A DNA stretch of 56,679 nucleotides from Alphaproteobacteria bacterium. Lineage in GTDB: Bacteria; Pseudomonadota; Alphaproteobacteria; Reyranellales; Reyranellaceae. This document shows, one piece after another, positions 53,976 to 56,679 of this stretch (position 1 is the first letter of the stretch; each line of letters begins with the position of its first letter). The position numbers and the translations under genes were made by a program. The notes under the pieces are model-generated. The model searched no databases, was not told the DNA's origin, and saw only the letters and a list, made by a program, of their open reading frames with translations. The DNA is taken from positions 1 to 56,679 of the forward strand of contig JAFKFK010000039.1 of assembly GCA_017307275.1 (NCBI GenBank), given 5' to 3'.

Positions 53976-55685
53976 TCAGAACAGCGAGCCGGCCAGCATT
54001 GCGAAGTGCTCGGCGATCGGACCGAGTGCCAGTGCCGGCAGGAAGGTGAGACCGCCCACGACCAGGATGGCGCCGACCAGCAGGCCGACGAACAGACCGC
54101 CGTGGGTGGGGAAAGTACCGGCCGAGGCTGCGGTCTTGCGCTTGGCGGCAAGCGAGCCAGCGACGGCGAGCATCGGCACGATAATGGCGAAGCGGCCGAC
54201 CATCATCGCGATGGCGAGCGTACCGTTGTAGAAGACTGTGTTGGCCGAGAGACCGCCAAAGGCGCTGCCGTTGTTGGCGGCGGCCGAGGTGTAGGCGTAG
54301 AAGATTTCGCTGAACCCGTGCGGACCGGCATTGGCCGGGCCGGCAAGGCCCACCGGCAAGACGCTGGCCAGCGCTGTGAAGCCCAGGATGACGAGCGGCA
54401 GGCAGAGAATGGCCAGCATGGTCATCTTCACCTCGCGCGCCTCGATCTTCTTGCCGACATACTCCGGCGTGCGGCCGACCATGAGGCCCGCCAGGAAGAT
54501 GGCCAGGATGGCGAACAACAACATGCCATAGAGGCCGGCGCCGACGCCGCCGATGATGATCTCGCCCAGCAGCATGTTGATCAGCGGGATCATGCCGCCG
54601 AGCGGCATGAAGCTGTCGTGCATGGCGTTCACCGCGCCGCACGAGGCCGCCGTCGTGACCACGGCGAACAGGGCAGACAGCGGCGCGCCGAAGCGCACTT
54701 CCTTGCCCTCCATGTTGCCGGCGGTGTTGTCGACGCCCAGCGCCGCGATCAGCGGATTGCCGCCGGCCTCGGCCCAGTAGGCCACGAAGGTGCCGACGAG
54801 GAACAACGCGCCCATGGCCGCGAAGATCGCCCAGCCCTGACGTTCGTCGCCGACGGCACGGCCGAAGACGTTGGTCATCGCCGCGCCGATCACGAAGATC
54901 GAGAGCATCTGCACCAGGTTGGTGAAGGCCGTCGGGTTCTCGTAGGGATGCGCGGAATTGGCATTGAAGAAGCCGCCGCCGTTCGTGCCCAGCATCTTGA
55001 TGGCGAGCTGCGAGGCGACCGGGCCTTGCGCGATGGTCTGCTTGGCGCCCTCCACGGTCGTCGCCTCGACATACGAGGAGAGGTTCTGTGGCACACCCTG
55101 CCAGACATAGAAGAGGGTAAGCAGGATGCAGGCCGGCAGCAGCACATAGAGCGTGACCCTCACAAGGTCGGCCCAGAAATTTCCGAGCGCCCTCGACTCG
55201 GCTCGTGCAAAGCCGCGAACGAACGCCATGGCGAGTGCAATGCCGGTGGCCGCGCTCAGAAAGTTCTGCACGGAAAGCCCGGCCATCTGCGAGAGATAGC
55301 TCATGGTGCTTTCGCCGCCATAGCTCTGCCAGTTGGTGTTGGTGAGGAAGCTCACCGCCGTATTGCCGGCAAGGTCTGGCGGCACCGATGCCATGTCCTG
55401 CGGATTGAAGGGCAGCAGGTCCTGCAGGCGCAGCATCACGTAGAGGAAAGCAAAGCCCACGATATGGAAGACGATCATGGCGCGGGCATAGACCCACCAG
55501 CTCTGTTCTTCCTTCGGGTCGATGCCAGCCAGGCGATAGAAGCCGCGCTCGACCGGCAGCAGCACGGGCGAGAGAAAGGTGCGCCGCCCCGCCATGACAT
55601 TGTCGAGGTAACCGCCGAGCGGTCGCGTGAACAGCAGCAGAAGCGCGACGAAGAGCGCGATCTGCACCCAGCCGTTGATGGTCAT
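53976..55685 (-). CDS. kdpA: KdpA, potassium-binding channel subunit
   Basis: This 569-residue polytopic protein has 10 helices and four selectivity-filter-like repeats (for example NTNWQSYGGESTMSY and LGTNGGGFFNANSAHPYENPT). The start is MTINGWVQIALFVALLLLFTRPLGGYLDNV. It selects and channels K+ to KdpB. It lies 10 bases upstream of kdpB and 19 bases downstream of kdpF. Confidence 0.95.
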   Translation of the reverse strand: MTINGWVQIALFVALLLLFTRPLGGYLDNVMAGRRTFLSPVLLPVERGFYRLAGIDPKEEQSWWVYARAMIVFHIVGFAFLYVMLRLQDLLPFNPQDMASVPPDLAGNTAVSFLTNTNWQSYGGESTMSYLSQMAGLSVQNFLSAATGIALAMAFVRGFARAESRALGNFWADLVRVTLYVLLPACILLTLFYVWQGVPQNLSSYVEATTVEGAKQTIAQGPVASQLAIKMLGTNGGGFFNANSAHPYENPTAFTNLVQMLSIFVIGAAMTNVFGRAVGDERQGWAIFAAMGALFLVGTFVAYWAEAGGNPLIAALGVDNTAGNMEGKEVRFGAPLSALFAVVTTAASCGAVNAMHDSFMPLGGMIPLINMLLGEIIIGGVGAGLYGMLLFAILAIFLAGLMVGRTPEYVGKKIEAREVKMTMLAILCLPLVILGFTALASVLPVGLAGPANAGPHGFSEIFYAYTSAAANNGSAFGGLSANTVFYNGTLAIAMMVGRFAIIVPMLAVAGSLAAKRKTAASAGTFPTHGGLFVGLLVGAILVVGGLTFLPALALGPIAEHFAMLAGSLF

Positions 55686-55704
55686 GGCAGCCTCAGAACT
55701 TTCT

Positions 55705-55794
55705 CTAGAACTTTTCCGGGCGCGCCAGCGCGACGGTTAGGTAGACGAGCAGGATCGCGGCGAGGCCGCCGCCCAGGACGTAATCGAGAATCAT
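55705..55794 (-). CDS. kdpF: KdpF small membrane subunit
   Basis: This 29-residue single-helix peptide, beginning MILDYVLGGGLAAILLVYL and ending in RPEKF, lies directly before kdpA. Its length and ending match KdpF peptides, which bind and stabilise the KdpABC complex. A TGAGGA-like ribosome site overlaps the region just after the upstream 27-codon frame. Confidence 0.9.
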   Translation of the reverse strand: MILDYVLGGGLAAILLVYLTVALARPEKF

Positions 55795-55803
55795 GATGCG
55801 TCC

Positions 55804-55887
55804 TCAGATCCGATTGCAGAGACGCTCGTAAGCGATCAGCAGGCAGAACAGCACGAGGCCGCCGCCGAAAAACAGAACGTCCAACAT
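55804..55887 (-). CDS. 27-residue membrane peptide upstream of kdpF
   Basis: This open frame of 27 residues starts MLDVLFFGGGLVLFCLLIAY and ends in a short basic tail. It has a strong AAGGAGAG ribosome site 4 bases upstream of the ATG. One membrane helix covers most of it. The stop is 9 bases before the kdpF start, so it is the first translated frame of the kdp transcript. Comparable tiny peptides precede kdpF in other proteobacteria, but I know no function. Confidence 0.7.
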   Translation of the reverse strand: MLDVLFFGGGLVLFCLLIAYERLCNRI

Positions 55888-55956
55888 GGAACTCTCCTTC
55901 GGCTGGATAGAAGGAGCTTCACCCGTAGGAATTCGAGCCGAGGGGAGCAGCGGCGA

Positions 55957-56024
55957 CATAGGAAACGCATAGGAATTTCGCGATCGGGCCGCGCGCAGGC
56001 CGCATTGCCTATGAAATTCCTATG
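55957..56024. promoter_or_regulatory. Paired 11-base-spaced repeats, candidate KdpE sites
   Basis: CATAGG occurs at 55957 and 55968, 11 bases apart. Its complement CCTATG occurs at 56008 and 56019, also 11 bases apart. The inner arms extend to a perfect 12-base inverted repeat, CATAGGAATTTC (55968-55979) with GAAATTCCTATG (56013-56024). Direct repeats with 11-base period are typical of OmpR/PhoB-family sites; KdpE is the local member. The region separates kdp from the divergent porin. Confidence 0.65.
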
Positions 56025-56097
56025 GTGCGGTCCTGCCAGCGGCATGGATTTCCTAGGGCAGCCCCGCGTCTTTTGCGCCCCGCAACAAGGGGAGACG

Positions 56098-56679
56098 ATG
56101 ATGTTCAGGAAATCGGCAAGTCTGGCGGTGGCAATGCTCGCACTGCTGGGGTCCACTGCCGCCTATGCTCAAGGCACGCCGAATCCAGCGGCGCCGGCGG
56201 CGCCCGATACACCGCCCGAGAAGGAAGTCTGGAAAGGTCCGTTCGGCGGAACCTTCACCGCCGGCATCGCCGTCCTCAACGACTATTCATATCGCGGCAT
56301 CTCGCAGACCCAGCGCCAGGTCGCCGTCCAGGCCTCCTTCGGATACGAAACCGCCCCCGTCTCCGAAAAGGTCCCGCTCTCCGCCTATGTCAGCGCCTGG
56401 GGGTCCAACATCAACTTCCCCAACACCGGCGCCTCCGTCGAAATCGACCTCAACGCCGGCCTGCGCCTAAAGGCTCTCGACGACAAGCTCACCTTCGATC
56501 TCGGCTATATCCGCTACAACTATCTCGGCACCCCCGCCGATCTCTACTTCGACTTCAACGAGTTCGGCCTCGTCGCCGGATACGATTTCGGCGTCGCCCA
56601 GCTCCAGGCCGCCGTCCGATACAGCCCCAACTTCTTCGCCAACTCCGGCAACGCCTGGTACAAGTGGGCCCAGCTCACC
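56098..56679 (+). CDS. TorF-family putative porin, truncated by the window end
   Basis: The first 194 residues of an outer-membrane protein are present and continue past the window. It has a signal peptide (MMFRKSASLAVAMLALLGSTAAYAQ) and a Pro/Ala spacer. A beta-barrel begins with the family hallmark FTAGIAVLNDYSYRGISQTQ (compare DYxxRGISQT in the TIGR02001 group). Alternating beta strands follow. GGGGAGACG precedes the ATG. After the signal peptide Leu codons are 11 CTC, 1 CTG and 1 CTA, unlike the CTG-leaning neighbours. It is divergent from kdp. Confidence 0.85.
   Translation, partial: MMFRKSASLAVAMLALLGSTAAYAQGTPNPAAPAAPDTPPEKEVWKGPFGGTFTAGIAVLNDYSYRGISQTQRQVAVQASFGYETAPVSEKVPLSAYVSAWGSNINFPNTGASVEIDLNAGLRLKALDDKLTFDLGYIRYNYLGTPADLYFDFNEFGLVAGYDFGVAQLQAAVRYSPNFFANSGNAWYKWAQLT

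Overview
This is a GC-rich window with C/G-ending codons, dense same-strand gene runs and many 4-base ATGA or GTGA overlaps. The content suggests a free-living alphaproteobacterium: DUF1194, Bug/TctC and CaiB genes, HemP, a TorF-type porin and an OpgC protein. A Reyranella- or Bradyrhizobium-like soil or water organism fits, but the genus cannot be fixed from the sequence. I saw no tRNA, rRNA, CRISPR array or insertion sequence. No gene-free gap exceeds about 210 bases.

Layout. (1) 1-10.0 kb is metabolic and housekeeping: a glycine-rich RRM protein, a DUF1194 von Willebrand protein, a class II aldolase, a carboxymuconolactone decarboxylase-like protein, a LysE exporter, a minus-strand OpgC acyltransferase/SGNH hydrolase/cyclase run, an alpha/beta hydrolase, a CaiB CoA-transferase and a Bug solute-binding protein. 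(2) 10.0-20.2 kb is a copper module. A minus-strand run encodes a His/Cys-rich protein, a lipoprotein, a TolC/CusC-like channel, a multicopper oxidase, a cupredoxin, a CusF-like protein, a small Cys protein and a cytochrome c, ending in NfeD and slipin. Next to it are csoR and a divergent copper P-type ATPase. Two CsoR-like palindromes flank csoR. (3) 20.2-26.4 kb holds small membrane proteins, TerC, a methyltransferase, purC, a CMD protein and a Kup potassium transporter. (4) 26.1-35.6 kb is an iron/heme module: hemP, heme receptor, tonB, hmuS, hmuT, hmuU and hmuV on the plus strand. A divergent operon (Cys-rich protein, small helical protein, MFS transporter, VOC protein) shares a Fur-box-like sequence with hemP. 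(5) 35.7-45.2 kb is an SrfABC-type locus: two SrfA-like bitopic proteins, an SrfB actin/Hsp70-like ATPase, an SrfC GTPase-like protein and a bitopic Sel1-repeat protein. (6) 45.3-47.9 kb holds a tiny exported protein, an unknown protein, a DapA-superfamily aldolase and a secreted 2H-phosphoesterase-like protein. (7) 47.9-55.9 kb is a complete kdp locus on the minus strand (a 27-residue membrane peptide, kdpF, A, B, C, D, E). It is divergent from a truncated TorF-like porin at the right edge.

How the genes work together. The copper genes form a periplasmic detoxification set (oxidation, binding, outer-membrane channel) plus cytoplasmic export by CopA under CsoR. The heme genes cover outer-membrane uptake, TonB energisation, periplasmic binding, ABC import and intracellular heme handling. 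Kdp and Kup give high- and low-affinity potassium uptake.

The least understood part is the Srf locus: an envelope-anchored assembly combining an Hsp70-like ATPase and a dynamin-like GTPase. The most testable regulatory signals are a structured translation start on the heme-receptor mRNA, paired 11-base-spaced repeats upstream of kdp, and the two CsoR sites.
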